Assembly: GCF_009826895.1 (NCBI RefSeq)
Contig: NZ_WUMV01000003.1
Coordinates: forward strand, 496,001 to 560,000
DNA length: 64,000 bases
Reading direction: 5' to 3'
Source of the DNA: Stappia sediminis
GTDB taxonomy: Bacteria > Pseudomonadota > Alphaproteobacteria > Rhizobiales > Stappiaceae
Below are positions 63,445 through 64,000 of the stretch, in pieces. Every line of letters begins with the position of its first letter. Position 1 is the stretch's first letter. The position numbers and the translations under genes are program-made. Below the pieces are notes generated by a model. It was given only the letters and a program-made list of their open reading frames with translations. It made no database searches and was not told where the DNA came from.

Positions 63445-64000
63445 TTAATGCCGGAAGTGGCGCATGCCGGTGAAGACCATGGCAAGGCCGGCTTCGTCGG
63501 CGGCCTTGATCACCTCGTCGTCACGCATGGAGCCGCCCGGCTGAATGACGGCGGTCGCGCCCGCTTCGGCTGCCGAAAGCAGGCCGTCGGCGAAGGGGAA
63601 AAAGGCATCGGAAGCGACAACGCAGCCCTTGGTCAGCGGCTCGCCAAACCCGGCTGCTTCCGCTGCGTCCTGCGCCTTGCGGGCGGCGATCCGCGCGCTG
63701 TCGACGCGGCTCATCTGGCCGGCCCCCACGCCGACGGTCGCGCCGTCCTTGGCGTAGACGATGGCGTTCGACTTCACATGCTTCGCCACCCGGAAGGCGA
63801 AGCGCAGATCGGCCATTTCCCGTTCGCTCGGCGCGCGCTTCGTCACGATCTTGAGGTCGAGATCGTCGACGACGCCATTGTCGCGCGACTGCACCAGCAG
63901 CCCGCCGGCAACGCTCTTCACCGCAAGGCCCGGCGCGCGAGGGTCGGCAAGGCCGCCGGTCACGAGCAGGCGCAGGTTCTTCTTGGCGGCGACGAGCTTC
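63445..64000 (-). CDS. purH: bifunctional AICAR formyltransferase/IMP cyclohydrolase, C-terminal part
   Basis: Truncated by the window end: the last ~184 residues of PurH on the minus strand, belonging to the AICAR transformylase domain. Family blocks: [54 protein letters not shown] and [20 protein letters not shown], ending FTGMRHFRH. Penultimate and final steps of de novo purine synthesis. Convergent with the MFS gene. Confidence 0.95.
   Translation of the reverse strand, partial: KLVAAKKNLRLLVTGGLADPRAPGLAVKSVAGGLLVQSRDNGVVDDLDLKIVTKRAPSEREMADLRFAFRVAKHVKSNAIVYAKDGATVGVGAGQMSRVDSARIAARKAQDAAEAAGFGEPLTKGCVVASDAFFPFADGLLSAAEAGATAVIQPGGSMRDDEVIKAADEAGLAMVFTGMRHFRH

Noticed and set aside
1-64000. 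CRISPR arrays, prophage or transposon genes
   Set aside because: No regularly spaced direct repeats, integrase, transposase or phage structural genes were seen. The repeats present are palindromic intergenic elements.

Overview
The window is a GC-rich chromosomal segment of an alphaproteobacterium, most likely in the order Hyphomicrobiales (Rhizobiales). The reasons are the product set and gene neighbourhoods (gloB next to metX-metW, an aromatic/hisC/tyrC run, an ialB-family protein, a CenR-type regulator, the ~1600-residue NAD-glutamate dehydrogenase) and several families of short palindromic intergenic repeats of the kind found in rhizobia. The genus cannot be resolved from sequence reading alone. 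No rRNA, tRNA, prophage, insertion sequence, CRISPR array or plasmid functions were seen. Genes are dense and mostly housekeeping.

Layout. 1-6.3 kb: window-edge repeat, beta-CASP ribonuclease-like enzyme, YciI protein, OpgG glucan protein, gloB with a cupin gene, a methyltransferase. 6.3-12.6 kb: amino acid and folate block (metX-metW; chorismate mutase-like, hisC, tyrC; folP-folK). 12.8-24 kb: marR-efflux pair, typA, small secreted and membrane proteins, asd, rlmN, ialB, an ECF sigma factor, a SpoU-type RNA methyltransferase. 24-34 kb: a more accessory stretch with a quinone oxidoreductase, xthA, a GH25 lipoprotein, a GIY-YIG nuclease gene flanked by REP-like palindromes, GNAT, cold-shock protein, dienelactone hydrolase with a VWA protein, a LysR/NAD(P)H oxidoreductase pair and a SpoIIAA-like protein. 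34-38.5 kb: a periplasmic molybdenum hydroxylase with a divergent TetR gene and two palindromic candidate operators, then cenR opposite an L,D-transpeptidase. 39-46.8 kb: tandem LysE exporters, dapF-mtaB-ftsY, septation protein A, a CoA-ester lyase, a DMT transporter. 46.9-49.4 kb: an unrecognised 812-residue protein, partly AT-rich, probably acquired. 49.5-64 kb: methyltransferase, ppa, GNAT, a candidate structured small RNA, DUF2794, a cyclic-nucleotide-binding protein, msrQ, argC-leuD, an AhpD-like protein, the large glutamate dehydrogenase, an MFS transporter and the 3' part of purH.

How they work together. Several tight pairs overlap by 1-4 bases (metX/metW, folP/folK, marR/MFS, dapF/mtaB, gdh/MFS) and are probably translationally coupled. 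Amino-acid supply is the strongest theme: Met (metXW), Thr/Lys/Met through Asd, lysine/peptidoglycan precursor through DapF, Tyr/Phe and His through the aromatic run, Leu (leuD), Arg (argC) and glutamate catabolism (gdh).

The most promising unexplained items are (1) the GIY-YIG gene embedded in REP-like palindromes, (2) the orphan 812-residue predicted beta-propeller-like protein, (3) a strong minus-strand terminator and complementary arms in a 470-base gap that suggest a small RNA, and (4) modular double-hairpin repeats that sit on gene ends and supply stop codons.
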